From Streptomyces sp. CNH099 (lineage in GTDB: Bacteria > Actinomycetota > Actinomycetes > Streptomycetales > Streptomycetaceae): a stretch of 64,000 nucleotides of DNA. How positions within the stretch are numbered: position 1 is the stretch's first letter; every line of letters begins with the position of its first letter. Made by a program: the position numbers and the translations under genes. This document shows, piece after piece, positions 15,272 to 23,810 of the stretch. Where the stretch lies: NCBI GenBank assembly GCA_000514715.1, contig AZWL01000017.1, positions 1 to 64,000 of the forward strand, read 5' to 3'. The notes beneath the pieces are model-generated. The model worked only from the letters and a program-made list of their open reading frames with translations. It had not been told where the DNA came from and did no database searches.

Positions 15272-17179
15272 ATGACCACGACGGGACAGCCCGCCGACGG
15301 CCACACCCCCCACCCCGCGGTCGACGACACCCTCGCGGAGCCGGAGCCCGGCCCCGCGCCGGCGCCGCCCACGCTGCTGCGGGTCGAGCTGGCGAAGCGC
15401 GGCTGGGCCAGATTCTCGACGTTCGAGGTCCACTACACGCACGCCGCGCGCAAGGCCGCCGCCGAGTACGGCGAGCCGCGGCTGGCCAGACTCACCATCT
15501 CCAGCACCACCTTCAAGCGGTGGCTCGCCGGGGAGCAGATCCCGCGCGGCAACGCCGGCACCGTCCTGGAGCACATGCTCGGCATCGACGTCGACTCGCT
15601 CCTCGGCCCGGCGCCCACGCGGACGTTCACCACGCCCCGCCTCCCCGACGACGCCTCCCTCGCCACCGCCCGCGCCCTCGACGTCACCTGGTCCACGTCC
15701 TTCCTCTCGCCCACCGCGCCCGCCCCCGGCGGCGGCGGGGTCTGGCAGCTCGACGGCCACCGCGTCTTCGACGGCACCTCCGTGGCCGTGCAGCTGTACG
15801 AGGCGGAGGCCGGCCAGGACAGCGTCGTCATCGGGCCCGACGACCACCCGCACCTGCGCGACTTCATCCGCCCCGCGCGCCGGGCGCTGCTGCTCGCCGC
15901 GCTCGGCGCGCGGCGCGGCGAGGGGCTGTTCGTGCTCGACGCCGTACGCGCCCGGCAGCCCGTCGCCGCCGACCCGGTGGACGTGCTGCCGATACCGCGC
16001 GCGTACCGGCTCGACGACCTCACGTACGGCATCCTCTGGGCCGTACTCAACCTCGACGACGGACTGCTCGCCGACGACGCCGTGCTGGATGCGGAGCGCA
16101 GCGGCCTGGACGACTTCCTGGGGCGCGAGCGGTCCGCGGTGGCCCGTTCGGCGATGCCCGAGCTGTCCGACGTGGGCACCGCGTGGCTCGGCTCGTACGT
16201 CTGCGACCGGCACGTCCTGCGCCGGCTGCGCGGCGACCCCGCCGACCCAGCCGACCCCGCCGATCCCGGCGAGCCCGCCGTACCGCCGGTGTTCTGGGCC
16301 CGCGAGCAGTACGGCGAAGAGGCCGCCGCCTGGCTGTTCTTCCGCCACAAGCACGACTACCTGCGGTCGCTGCGCGACCTGCGCGCGCGGCTCCCGGACG
16401 CCGACCGCGCGGACGCCGACCGCCCGGATACCGGCCGCCCGTACGCGCACGTCTTCTGCCTGCCGCACAACGCGGTCAAGACCAGCGAGCGCTACGAGCG
16501 CACCCTGCTGTTCCTGGCGCTCGCGCTGCTGGAGCAGCACGGGCTGCCCACGTGGGTGTGCACGGAGCCGGAGTACACGCAGGTGGACGGGTTCGCGCTG
16601 CTGCCGGGGCAGCGCGCGGTCATCGCCAACTGGCTGCGTACGGACGGCGTCTGGCAGGTCGACACCACCGGCCACTGGGCCCGGCTGCGGGCCTACGCCG
16701 ACGCCGTACGGCACGCGCAGACCCGCGGCGTCACCGACGCCGCCACGGCGGCGGAGCGGCTGCGCCGGCTGGCCGACCACCTCGACCTCGACTGGGACTG
16801 GCTGACCGGCCGGTGCGCGGAGCTGGGCCGCTACGGCAGCGCCGGGATGCTGCGGCCGCGCAGCCGCCTGATCGGCCTGGAGGAACTCGACGAGGTGCTG
16901 CGCTTCGTCGGCGGCCTCGGGGAGCCCGGCGGGCCCGGCGGCAGTGGGGGTGGGGGCACCCCCGCCAGTGAGGGTGCAGCCGGCGGGGGAGTAGCCGGCG
17001 GGGGAGGACGCGACGGTTTCGGGGACCGCGGCGGCCCCGGCGGACTCGGCGGTTCCGGCGAGCGCCGCGGGGCCGGACGCGACGCCGCCCACGGCGACTT
17101 CACCGGCCTCGCCGGCGCCGTGACCGGCGGAAACCGAACGCAGTTCCGGCCCGGCCGGCCCCGGGGCGGGCGAAGATGA
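15272..17179 (+). CDS. Hypothetical regulator-like protein with N-terminal HTH
   Basis: A 635-residue protein. After a Pro/Ala-rich start, residues near 40-115 look like an XRE-type DNA-binding region (LLRVELAKRGWARFSTF, STTFKRWLAGEQIPRGN, LEHMLGIDVDSLLGP). The middle has a conserved-looking domain without a motif I know (TYGILWAVLNLDDGLLADD, WLGSYVCDRHVLRRL, WLFFRHKHDYLRSL, FCLPHNAVKTSERYERTLLF). The C-terminus is a Gly-rich tail encoded partly by a dispersed repeat. The ATG at 15272 has GAGG upstream. It is probably a regulator of the same general type as its divergent neighbour. Confidence 0.7.
   Translation: MTTTGQPADGHTPHPAVDDTLAEPEPGPAPAPPTLLRVELAKRGWARFSTFEVHYTHAARKAAAEYGEPRLARLTISSTTFKRWLAGEQIPRGNAGTVLEHMLGIDVDSLLGPAPTRTFTTPRLPDDASLATARALDVTWSTSFLSPTAPAPGGGGVWQLDGHRVFDGTSVAVQLYEAEAGQDSVVIGPDDHPHLRDFIRPARRALLLAALGARRGEGLFVLDAVRARQPVAADPVDVLPIPRAYRLDDLTYGILWAVLNLDDGLLADDAVLDAERSGLDDFLGRERSAVARSAMPELSDVGTAWLGSYVCDRHVLRRLRGDPADPADPADPGEPAVPPVFWAREQYGEEAAAWLFFRHKHDYLRSLRDLRARLPDADRADADRPDTGRPYAHVFCLPHNAVKTSERYERTLLFLALALLEQHGLPTWVCTEPEYTQVDGFALLPGQRAVIANWLRTDGVWQVDTTGHWARLRAYADAVRHAQTRGVTDAATAAERLRRLADHLDLDWDWLTGRCAELGRYGSAGMLRPRSRLIGLEELDEVLRFVGGLGEPGGPGGSGGGGTPASEGAAGGGVAGGGGRDGFGDRGGPGGLGGSGERRGAGRDAAHGDFTGLAGAVTGGNRTQFRPGRPRGGRR
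16944..17007. repeat. Dispersed GC-rich repeat inside the hypothetical regulator gene
   Basis: This tract contains GGGGGCACCCCCGCCAGTGA and CCGGCGGGGGAGTAGCCGGC. It matches the tract at 14419-14470 in the same genomic orientation but lies in a gene on the other strand, where it encodes a Gly-rich tail (GGGGTPASEGAAGGGVAGGG). Confidence 0.5.
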
Positions 17180-17430
17180 GGCACACGTTCGAACCCCCGG
17201 GAAGCGACCCCCAAACGACCCCGGGGACCGGTGGCAACGACACCCGCCGCTGAGCAATGTAGGTGTGGCTCACGGTGCCCCTGAGACCACCGTGACCATC
17301 CGATGTGTGTGCGCCGCGCGCGCACTGCCCGGCAGACGGCCGGAAGAAACGCCGCACGAAGACGCCGTACGACAGCGCGGTCAGATGCTGACAGCGCCGT
17401 CCGCGTACGGCCCGTCCAGCGAGGAAGCCC

Positions 17431-19377
17431 ATGTCCGACCACCCCGCTCCCGCCGGGAACGCCGGCCCGCGCCCGGGCCGGTTCGGCTCCCGGCGGCGCC
17501 GCGCGGGCCGCGCCCTGCGCGCCCGGCTCTGGCGGGTCACGCTGCTGCCGGTGACCGCCGCGCTGCTGGTGGGCGGCGCCGCCACGTACGGCGCGCTCAT
17601 CGGCGGGTCGACGAGCGCCGAGACCCGCGTGATCATCGGTGCCGGAGTGCTGGCCGCGGTGGGCATCACGGTCCTGGCGATACTCCGCGTCGGCGCGCTC
17701 GCCGACGCCCTCGACACCGCGGAGGAGGCCCGTACCGAACGCGACGCGGAGCTGACCGCGCTGCTGGAGGCCGCGCAGGGCGAGCTGCTGCGCCTGGTCG
17801 ACCAGGCGCAGCGCGGCGAACGCCCCGAGCCCGACACGCTGTCGCTGTCGTCTCCCCCCGCCCCCGCCGCCGGCGCCGACGTCACCCCCGAGGCGGTCGA
17901 GCGGCTGGTGCACGCCACCGTGCACGCCGCCCTCAAGGCCGTCGTGGACGTCTCGTCCCGCGGCCAGATCGAGGTCTTCGTCAACCTCGCCCGCCGGCTG
18001 CAGAACCTGGTCATCCGCTCCCTCGACGAGCTGGACGGGCTGGAGAAGCGGGTCGAGGACCCGGACCTGCTGCACGGCCTCTTCCAGCTCGACCACCTCG
18101 TCACCCGGCTGCGCCGCCAGGTGGAGAGCCTGGCGATACTCGGCGGCGCCGTGCCGCGCCGCATCAGCCGGCCGATGCCGGTGAACGCGGTGCTGCGCTC
18201 GGCGGTCTCGGAGGTCGAGGACTACGGGCGCGTCAAGCTCGTGCCGCCGATGACCGGCGTGCTGCAGGGCGGCGTCGCCCCGGACGTCATCCACCTGATC
18301 GCCGAGCTTGTCGAGAACGCCGCCGGGTTCTCCCCGCCCGACACCAAGGTCGAGCTGCGCGTCGAGCCGGCGGCAGCGGGCCTGGTCGTAGAGATTGACG
18401 ACCGCGGTCTTGGCCTCCAGGCGGACACGCAGGACCGGATGAACAGCCTGCTGAGCCGGGCCACGCCGCACGCTGTGGACGAGCAGATCAAGGACGGCCG
18501 CATCGGCCTGCTCGTCGTCGCCCACCTCGCGCGCCGGCACCGGATCCCCGTGCAGCTGCAGCGCAACGTCTACGGCGGCTGCCGCGCCACCGTGCTGCTG
18601 CCCAACGCACTGCTGCGGGACCCGGAGGAGCCCGGCGAGCGCGCCGCCGCCGGTGCCCCCGGCGGCGCCGGCGAACAGCACCCCGCGGTGGCCCCCGCAC
18701 CGCAACCGCAGCCGCAGCCCGCGGCCGTCTCCACCGGTGCCACCGTCTCCGCCGGGTCCGCCAACGGCGTGGCGCGGCAACGGCAGCAGGACGCCCACGA
18801 GATCAACGGCGCTCCCCGCCCCGCCGAGGGGTACGCGGCCACGGGCGCCCACCGGACGGCCGGTACGCACGACACCGCCGGCGCGTTCGACACCACCGCC
18901 GCATACGACAACACCCCCGCGTACGACGGCACCGAGTACGAGAGCACCCTCCCGTACGAAGGCACCGCCGCCCACGAGCGCACCGCCGCCCACCCGGCGC
19001 CCGCCGCCGCCCACCCCGACGCCGCCTCACCCGCCTCCGCCCCCGCGGCCGGCTACACCCCCCGCCACGCCGCCCCCGCGCCCCCCGCGGCGGGGCAGCG
19101 CCCCCCGCTGCCCGAGCGCTCCGGCAGCCACCTCGTGCCCGAGCTGCGCCGGGAACCCGCCACCCCCGCCCCGGCCCCCGGCGTACCCGCGTCCACCGCC
19201 GCGGCACCCCCGTCCGCCCCCCTCAACACCGGCCTCATGGCCAGCTTCACCGCCGGCTCCCGCGCCGCGGAGGACACCGACCGGCACACCGCCGACCACG
19301 TCCCCGACTCCGCCGACGCGTACGCCGGCCCCGCCCCCACGCACCAGCACCGATCCATGGAAGGCCCGACTTCGTGA
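17431..19377 (+). CDS. cvnA: Conservon sensor histidine kinase-like protein CvnA
   Basis: A 648-residue membrane protein. A basic N-terminus leads to two predicted membrane segments (LPVTAALLVGGAATYGAL near 42 and IIGAGVLAAVGITVLAIL near 67) and a coiled-coil region. The catalytic ATPase domain shows an N box (LIAELVENAAGFSPPD), a G1 box (VEIDDRGLGL) and a G2 box (DGRIGLLVVAHLARRH). The C-terminal 240 residues are a low-complexity Ala/Pro/Thr tail. The first gene of a Streptomyces conservon encodes such a kinase-like protein, which forms a membrane complex with CvnB, CvnC and CvnD resembling eukaryotic G-protein-coupled systems. Its stop overlaps the start of cvnB. Confidence 0.92.
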   Translation: MSDHPAPAGNAGPRPGRFGSRRRRAGRALRARLWRVTLLPVTAALLVGGAATYGALIGGSTSAETRVIIGAGVLAAVGITVLAILRVGALADALDTAEEARTERDAELTALLEAAQGELLRLVDQAQRGERPEPDTLSLSSPPAPAAGADVTPEAVERLVHATVHAALKAVVDVSSRGQIEVFVNLARRLQNLVIRSLDELDGLEKRVEDPDLLHGLFQLDHLVTRLRRQVESLAILGGAVPRRISRPMPVNAVLRSAVSEVEDYGRVKLVPPMTGVLQGGVAPDVIHLIAELVENAAGFSPPDTKVELRVEPAAAGLVVEIDDRGLGLQADTQDRMNSLLSRATPHAVDEQIKDGRIGLLVVAHLARRHRIPVQLQRNVYGGCRATVLLPNALLRDPEEPGERAAAGAPGGAGEQHPAVAPAPQPQPQPAAVSTGATVSAGSANGVARQRQQDAHEINGAPRPAEGYAATGAHRTAGTHDTAGAFDTTAAYDNTPAYDGTEYESTLPYEGTAAHERTAAHPAPAAAHPDAASPASAPAAGYTPRHAAPAPPAAGQRPPLPERSGSHLVPELRREPATPAPAPGVPASTAAAPPSAPLNTGLMASFTAGSRAAEDTDRHTADHVPDSADAYAGPAPTHQHRSMEGPTS

Positions 19378-19772
19378 GCGAAAGCCTCGACTGGCTTCTG
19401 GCCAACTTCGTCCAGCAGGTCGCCAGCGCCCGCAGTGCCGTCGTCGCCTCCACCGACGGCGTGCGGATGCACGCCCACGACCTCGACACCGCCGCCGCCG
19501 ACCGGCTCGCCGCGGTGTCCACCGGGCTGTTCTCCCTCGGCGCCGGCATCGGCACCGGCTCCGCGCGCGGCGTGCGCCAGGTCCTCGTGGAGCACGAGGA
19601 CGTCGTGCTGTGCGTGATGGCCGCCGGCCCCGGCGCCGTCCTGGCGGTGCTCGCCGAGCCGGACGCCGACCTGGGCGTCATCGGCTACGAGATGGGCCAG
19701 CTGGTCAAGCGCGTACCGACGCACCTGACCTCACCCGCGCGGGCGGCGGCGGCTCCGGGCCCCGCCCGGTGA
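19374..19772 (+). CDS. cvnB: Conservon roadblock/LC7-domain protein CvnB
   Basis: A 132-residue protein filled by one roadblock/LC7 domain (LDWLLANFVQQVASARSAVV, STDGVRMHAHDLD, DRLAAVSTGLFSLG). In conservons this protein is thought to act as a partner of the CvnD GTPase, as MglB does for MglA. The GTG start overlaps the cvnA stop by four bases, so translation is coupled. The C-terminus ends in a short Ala/Pro-rich tail. Confidence 0.92.
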   Translation: MSESLDWLLANFVQQVASARSAVVASTDGVRMHAHDLDTAAADRLAAVSTGLFSLGAGIGTGSARGVRQVLVEHEDVVLCVMAAGPGAVLAVLAEPDADLGVIGYEMGQLVKRVPTHLTSPARAAAAPGPAR

Positions 19773-19773
19773 C

Positions 19774-20142
19774 ATGACGTCGTACGACGACGCCCCCTGG
19801 GTGATGGACGGCGCACCGCGGTTACGTCCGTACGCGGTCACCGGCGGGCGGACCGCGCCGACCCGCCGGCTCGCCCTGGAGACGCTGGTCATGGCCGCCC
19901 GGACGCTGCCCCGGGTGCCGCTCACGCCGGAGCACGACGAGACGCTGCGGGAGTGCCGCGCGGGCCCGCGGTCGGTGGCGGAGGTCGCCGGCCGGCTGGG
20001 CCTGCCCGTCGCCGTCACCAAGATCCTGCTGTCCGACCTGCTCGACACCTGCGCGCTCATCCTGACGGCGCCCGCGGGCCCGCCCGACCCCACCGACCCA
20101 TACCTACTGGAGAAGGTCCTTGTCGGACTACGCAATCTCTGA
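19774..20142 (+). CDS. cvnC: Conservon DUF742 protein CvnC
   Basis: A 122-residue DUF742 protein. Visible family marks are RLRPYAVTGGRTAPT near residue 13 and a C-terminal winged-helix-like part (GPRSVAEVAGRLGLPVAVTK, ILLSDLLDTCALIL). It begins one base after the cvnB stop and its 3' end overlaps the cvnD start by 23 bases. The role within the membrane-bound conservon complex is not well established. Confidence 0.92.
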   Translation: MTSYDDAPWVMDGAPRLRPYAVTGGRTAPTRRLALETLVMAARTLPRVPLTPEHDETLRECRAGPRSVAEVAGRLGLPVAVTKILLSDLLDTCALILTAPAGPPDPTDPYLLEKVLVGLRNL

Positions 20143-20812
20143 CGAATCCTTCGTCCCGCTGAAGATCGTGATAGCCGGCGGGTTCGGGGTCGGGAAGACC
20201 ACGATGGTCGGCGCGGTGAGCGAGATACCGCCGCTGACGACCGAGGAGACCCTGACCGCCGCCAGCGTCGACCACGACAGCCTGGACGGGGTGCCGGAGA
20301 AGGACGCGACCACGGTCGCCATGGACTTCGGCCGCATCACCCTCAGCGCCCACCACATGATGCTGCTGCTGTTCGGCACGCCGGGGCAGAAGCGGTTCTG
20401 GTTCATGTGGGACCACCTCGCGAGCGGCGCCATCGGCGCCGTCGTGCTCGCCGACACCCGGCGGCTGGTGGACTGCTTCGCGGCCGTCGAGTACTTCGAG
20501 CGGCGCGGCCTGCCCTTCGTGGTCGGCGTCAACGAGTTCGACGACGCCTACCGCTACACCCCGGAAGAGGTGAAGGCCGCGCTCCATCTGCGCGACGACA
20601 CCCCGGTGATGTGCTGCGACGCCCGCGCCACCGACTCCGCGCGCAACCTGCTGATCACGCTGGTCGAGCACGCGCACGCGCGGTCCGTGGCGGCCAGGGC
20701 CGGGGCCGCGCCCGAGCCTCGGCCCGCGCCCGGGTCTCCGCCCGCGTCCGAGACTGCCACCGCGTCCGTACCATCCGTGCCCGCCTCCCCACCGAGGAGT
20801 ACGCCCGCATGA
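20120..20812 (+). CDS. cvnD: Conservon small GTPase-like protein CvnD
   Basis: A 230-residue Ras/MglA-like nucleotide-binding protein. The P-loop is AGGFGVGKTTM (near residue 17), the G3 motif is FGTPGQKRFW, and VGVNEFD takes the place of NKxD. The last 40 residues are Ala/Pro-rich. The likely start is TTG at 20120, giving LSDYAISDES, with GGAGAAGG just upstream and inside the end of cvnC. The stop overlaps the ATG of the next gene by four bases. It is the presumed switch of the conservon. Confidence 0.9.
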   Translation: MSDYAISDESFVPLKIVIAGGFGVGKTTMVGAVSEIPPLTTEETLTAASVDHDSLDGVPEKDATTVAMDFGRITLSAHHMMLLLFGTPGQKRFWFMWDHLASGAIGAVVLADTRRLVDCFAAVEYFERRGLPFVVGVNEFDDAYRYTPEEVKAALHLRDDTPVMCCDARATDSARNLLITLVEHAHARSVAARAGAAPEPRPAPGSPPASETATASVPSVPASPPRSTPA

Positions 20813-21429
20813 CGACCTTCGACTACCACACGGCCCGCCATCTGATGACCGACGGGGAGCAGGACCAGGAGCTGGAGCGGCGCAGGCAGCGGCTGCACGA
20901 ACTCGGCCTGGGCGACCGCCCGGACCCGGAGTTCGACGCCTTCGCCGCCCGCCTCGCCGAGGGCGCCGCCGGCCTCGCCCAGCTGGGCGGCACCCCGTAC
21001 GCGATGGTCAACCTCATCACCGACCACCAGTACTTCACCGGCCTGTACGCGCCCCCCGCCGACCCGGCCGACCCGAGCGCGGCGGACCAGCCCGGCAGCA
21101 GGCCGGAGGTCAGCCGGGTCATGGACCGCGACCACGGCTACTGCCCGCACGTCGTCGGCCGGCGCACCGCGCTCGTGCTGCCCGACGTGTGCGCGTACCC
21201 CCGCTTCGCGGGCAACCCGGTGGTGGACCAGATCGGCATCCGCACCTACATGGGCGCGCCGCTCATCGACCCGGTGACCGACGTGACGCTGGGCACCGTG
21301 TGCGTGGTGGACACCGAGCCGCGCCCGTGGGGCCGGCAGGCCCAGGAGGGGCTGGAGTTCATCAAGTCCCAGGCCCGCTCGCTGATGGAGATCCTCGAAG
21401 AGCGCAGCCGGGACCGCTCAGCCCGCTGA
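20809..21429 (+). CDS. GAF-domain protein, fifth gene of the conservon
   Basis: A 206-residue soluble protein with a GAF domain over most of its length: GTPYAMVNLITDHQYFTGLY, DHGYCPHVVGRRTALVLPD, GIRTYMGAPLIDPVTDVTLG and TVCVVDTEPRPWG. Such domains bind small ligands, haem or nucleotides. The conserved Cys-Pro-His (YCPHVV) is typical of GAF proteins in this setting. The ATG overlaps the cvnD stop by four bases and GAGGAG precedes it, so it belongs to the operon. Some conservons end in a cytochrome P450 gene; this one ends in a GAF protein, perhaps a sensory input. Confidence 0.88.
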   Translation: MTTFDYHTARHLMTDGEQDQELERRRQRLHELGLGDRPDPEFDAFAARLAEGAAGLAQLGGTPYAMVNLITDHQYFTGLYAPPADPADPSAADQPGSRPEVSRVMDRDHGYCPHVVGRRTALVLPDVCAYPRFAGNPVVDQIGIRTYMGAPLIDPVTDVTLGTVCVVDTEPRPWGRQAQEGLEFIKSQARSLMEILEERSRDRSAR

Positions 21430-21440
21430 CCGTGCCCGCG

Positions 21441-21489
21441 GGCCCCGGGCCCCCCGGGGGCCGGCGCGCCCCCGGGGGGGCCCGGGGCC
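21441..21489. terminator. Long hairpin terminator between convergent genes
   Basis: A 21-base arm, GGCCCCGGGCCCCCCGGGGG plus C, pairs with its complement ending at 21489, with one bulged G. It separates the conservon from the convergent acyl-CoA dehydrogenase gene and can serve both strands. Confidence 0.8.
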
Positions 21490-22689
21490 TCACACCGTCT
21501 GGCGGGACGCCATCGCGTGCGGCGCGAGGCGCGCCGACCACGGCTCGTGGTCGGCGCCGAGCGCCACCTCCGCCAGCCGCAGCCGCTGCACGTCGGACGT
21601 GCCCGCCGGCGGTAACACGTGGTACGCGTCGCGCAGATACCGCTCCACCGCCATCTCCGGGTAGAGCCCGCAGGCGCCGTGCACCTCCATGGCCGTACGC
21701 GCCGAGTCCAGCGCGGACTCGACGTTGACCAGCTTGGCGTTCTGCAGCTCGGCGTCGCACGGCAGCCCGCGGTCCAGCAGGTGCGTCGCGTGGTACGCGG
21801 CCAGCCGGGCGGTCATCAGCCGCGACTGCATCTCCCCGAGCCGCTGCTTGACCGTGGCCAGCTCCGCCAGCGGCCGGCCGTAGCGGATCTGCCGCGCGGC
21901 GAAGGCGGTGGTCTCCTCGACGAGCGCCCGGTGGATGCCGAGGGCGACGGCGGTGAGGTTCGGCCGGCCGTACAGGATGCTGGAGGAGTACGCGACCGCC
22001 AGCCCGTCGCCCTCCCGCCCCAGCAGGTTCGCCGCGGGCACCCGGCAGTCGTTGAAGATCACCTCGCCGAAGCTGAAGCCGTGGAGGCCCATGGCGGGCC
22101 GGTGCGGGCCCAGCAGGCAGCCGGGGCGGTCGGCCTCCACGAGCAGCGCCGACAGGCCGTGGGAGCCGGGCCCGGTGCGTACGACGACGCCGTGGAGATC
22201 GCCGACGTGGCTGTTGCCGACGTACACCTTGCGGCCGTTGACCACGTAGTCGTCGCCGTCGCGCTCCGCGTGCGCCGACATCCCCAGCACGTGGCTGCCG
22301 GACGTGGGCTCGGTGACGGCTATGGTCGGCATGCAGGCGCCGGCGGCTATCGGCGGCAGCCACGTCTTGCGCTGGACGGCGCTGCCGAAGTGCACGATCT
22401 TCGCGACGCCGAGCTGCGACGCCTGCACCATCGCGCCCATCGCGGCGCTCACGCGCGAAAGCTCCTCGATCACGATCGTTTTGGCGAGGTGGCCCAGCTC
22501 CATCCCGCCGTACTCGGCCTCGACGGTGACGCCGAGCCAGCCCTGCCGGGCGATGTCCCGGGACAGCTCGTACTGCACGCTCCGCGACTCCTCCATCCCC
22601 GCGACCCGGGGGCGGACCTCGCGTTCCGCATAGGCGCGGACCTCCTCCCTGAGACGTTTGTGACGCTCCGTGAGGAAGTAACCGTCCAT
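21490..22689 (-). CDS. Acyl-CoA dehydrogenase family protein
   Basis: A 399-residue flavoprotein with the acyl-CoA dehydrogenase plan: an N-terminal helical domain, the central signature PTIAVTEPTSGSHVLGMSAHA with a beta domain, and the C-terminal helical bundle (RQIRYGRPLAELATVKQRLG, AMEVHGACGLYPEMAVERYLRDA). In medium-chain enzymes the catalytic base is the Glu of YEGTS; here the tract reads PPAGTSDVQR, so that Glu is absent. The base may be elsewhere, as in isovaleryl-CoA or long-chain enzymes, or the protein may do another flavin reaction. It lies downstream of the amidase gene on the same strand but is separated by a terminator and a gap of about 300 bases. Confidence 0.85.
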   Translation of the reverse strand: MDGYFLTERHKRLREEVRAYAEREVRPRVAGMEESRSVQYELSRDIARQGWLGVTVEAEYGGMELGHLAKTIVIEELSRVSAAMGAMVQASQLGVAKIVHFGSAVQRKTWLPPIAAGACMPTIAVTEPTSGSHVLGMSAHAERDGDDYVVNGRKVYVGNSHVGDLHGVVVRTGPGSHGLSALLVEADRPGCLLGPHRPAMGLHGFSFGEVIFNDCRVPAANLLGREGDGLAVAYSSSILYGRPNLTAVALGIHRALVEETTAFAARQIRYGRPLAELATVKQRLGEMQSRLMTARLAAYHATHLLDRGLPCDAELQNAKLVNVESALDSARTAMEVHGACGLYPEMAVERYLRDAYHVLPPAGTSDVQRLRLAEVALGADHEPWSARLAPHAMASRQTV

Positions 22690-22930
22690 CTGAATCTCGC
22701 CTTCTCGCGTGCAACCGGTGGGGCAGGTCGGCGTGGGCCTGTGGTGACGTGAGGCAGGGTGGGCCTCTGTCTACGGTGGTGATGTATCGCCCTCGCCGCA
22801 GCACCGCGAAACGCTCGCTTCCGGGTCGTTCACCTCCCCGTGTGCACGCCGTCGCGCTCCGCGCCCGCCTCGTATGCGGGGTACGTCCCCTTCTGCTCCG
22901 CGGGTCGCCCCGCCCCGACGCCCCCGAAAC
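22690..22930. other. Promoter-containing spacer upstream of the acyl-CoA dehydrogenase gene
   Basis: No gene is supported. GAAGGCGAG lies just before the acyl-CoA dehydrogenase start and serves as its ribosome binding site. I could not pick out a convincing -35/-10 pair. The spacer ends at the terminator of the amidase gene. Confidence 0.4.
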
Positions 22931-22970
22931 GGCCCCCGGCCGGCCGGTGGCGACCGGCCGGCCGGGGGCC
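22931..22970 (-). terminator. Strong hairpin terminator after the nitrilase-family gene
   Basis: An 18-bp perfect stem, GGCCCCCGGCCGGCCGGT with its complement, and a GGCG loop lie about 20 bases past the stop codon of the nitrilase-family gene. Confidence 0.85.
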
Positions 22971-22991
22971 GGGGCAACGCGGGCGGACGGC

Positions 22992-23786
22992 TCAGCCGAA
23001 GGCCACGGAGAAGCGGCGGTTGGCGAGGCTCGGGTTCTTCGCCCGCACCTCCGCCACCCGCGCGGCGTCGAGGACCGCGGACGCCACGCCCGGGGCCTCG
23101 CCGGCCGAGGCGGCGATCTGGCCCATGGGGTCGATGACGGCGCTCTGCCCGCACGACACGGGCCCCGTCTGGCCGCAGCCGAGGACGTAGACGGTGTTCT
23201 CGATCGCCCGCGCCCGCAGCAGGGTGGTCCAGTGGTCCTCCTTGGCCGGCCCGGCGACCCAGGCGGCGGGCACGACGACGGCCTCGGCGCCGGCGTCGAC
23301 CAGGAACCGGGCCATCTCCGGAAAGCGGAGGTCGTAGCAGGTCATGACCCCGACGGTGAGGCCGCCGAGGGGGAAGGTGAGCGCCTTGGCGGGCTGCGGC
23401 TCGATGCGGTCGGACTCGCGGTAGCCGAAGGCGTCGTAGAGGTGGACCTTGCGGTAGACGCCGAACGGCTCCCCGGTGCGGTCCACGGCGAGGACGGTGT
23501 TGCTGGGCCTGCCGGCTCCCCCCGCCGCCGCCTCGGTCATCCCCGCGACGACCGCGACGCCGTGCTCCCTGGCCAGCCCGGCGATCGCCGTGGCGAACGG
23601 CCCGTCGACCGCCTCGGCCTCGCGGGAGACGTCGGCGAGCGGGTCGGGGTTGGTGTACATGCTGTTCTCGGGCAGGACGACGAGGTCGGAGCCGCGTGCG
23701 GCGGCGGTGGCGACGAGGTCCGCGGCGGCCTTGAGGTTGGCGGCCTTGTCGGTGGAGGCGGCGAACTGGGCAACGGTGGCAAGCAT
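22992..23786 (-). CDS. Nitrilase-family carbon-nitrogen hydrolase
   Basis: A 264-residue amidase of the nitrilase superfamily. The catalytic triad is visible: Glu40 in VVLPENSMY, Lys113 in VYRKVHLYD and Cys150 in VGVMTCYDLRFPE. Such enzymes cleave amides or N-carbamyl compounds; the YDLRFPE motif fits the omega-amidase/Nit-like branches. The start MLATVAQFAA at 23784-23786 is where homology begins. The ribosome site is weak (GAAAGG at some distance), perhaps because the upstream region is a repeat array. It lies downstream of the HpcH aldolase gene on the same strand, with the array between them, and probably acts in the same pathway. Confidence 0.88.
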   Translation of the reverse strand: MLATVAQFAASTDKAANLKAAADLVATAAARGSDLVVLPENSMYTNPDPLADVSREAEAVDGPFATAIAGLAREHGVAVVAGMTEAAAGGAGRPSNTVLAVDRTGEPFGVYRKVHLYDAFGYRESDRIEPQPAKALTFPLGGLTVGVMTCYDLRFPEMARFLVDAGAEAVVVPAAWVAGPAKEDHWTTLLRARAIENTVYVLGCGQTGPVSCGQSAVIDPMGQIAASAGEAPGVASAVLDAARVAEVRAKNPSLANRRFSVAFG

Positions 23787-23810
23787 GGGAGGTGGGTGCC
23801 TTTCGTGTCG

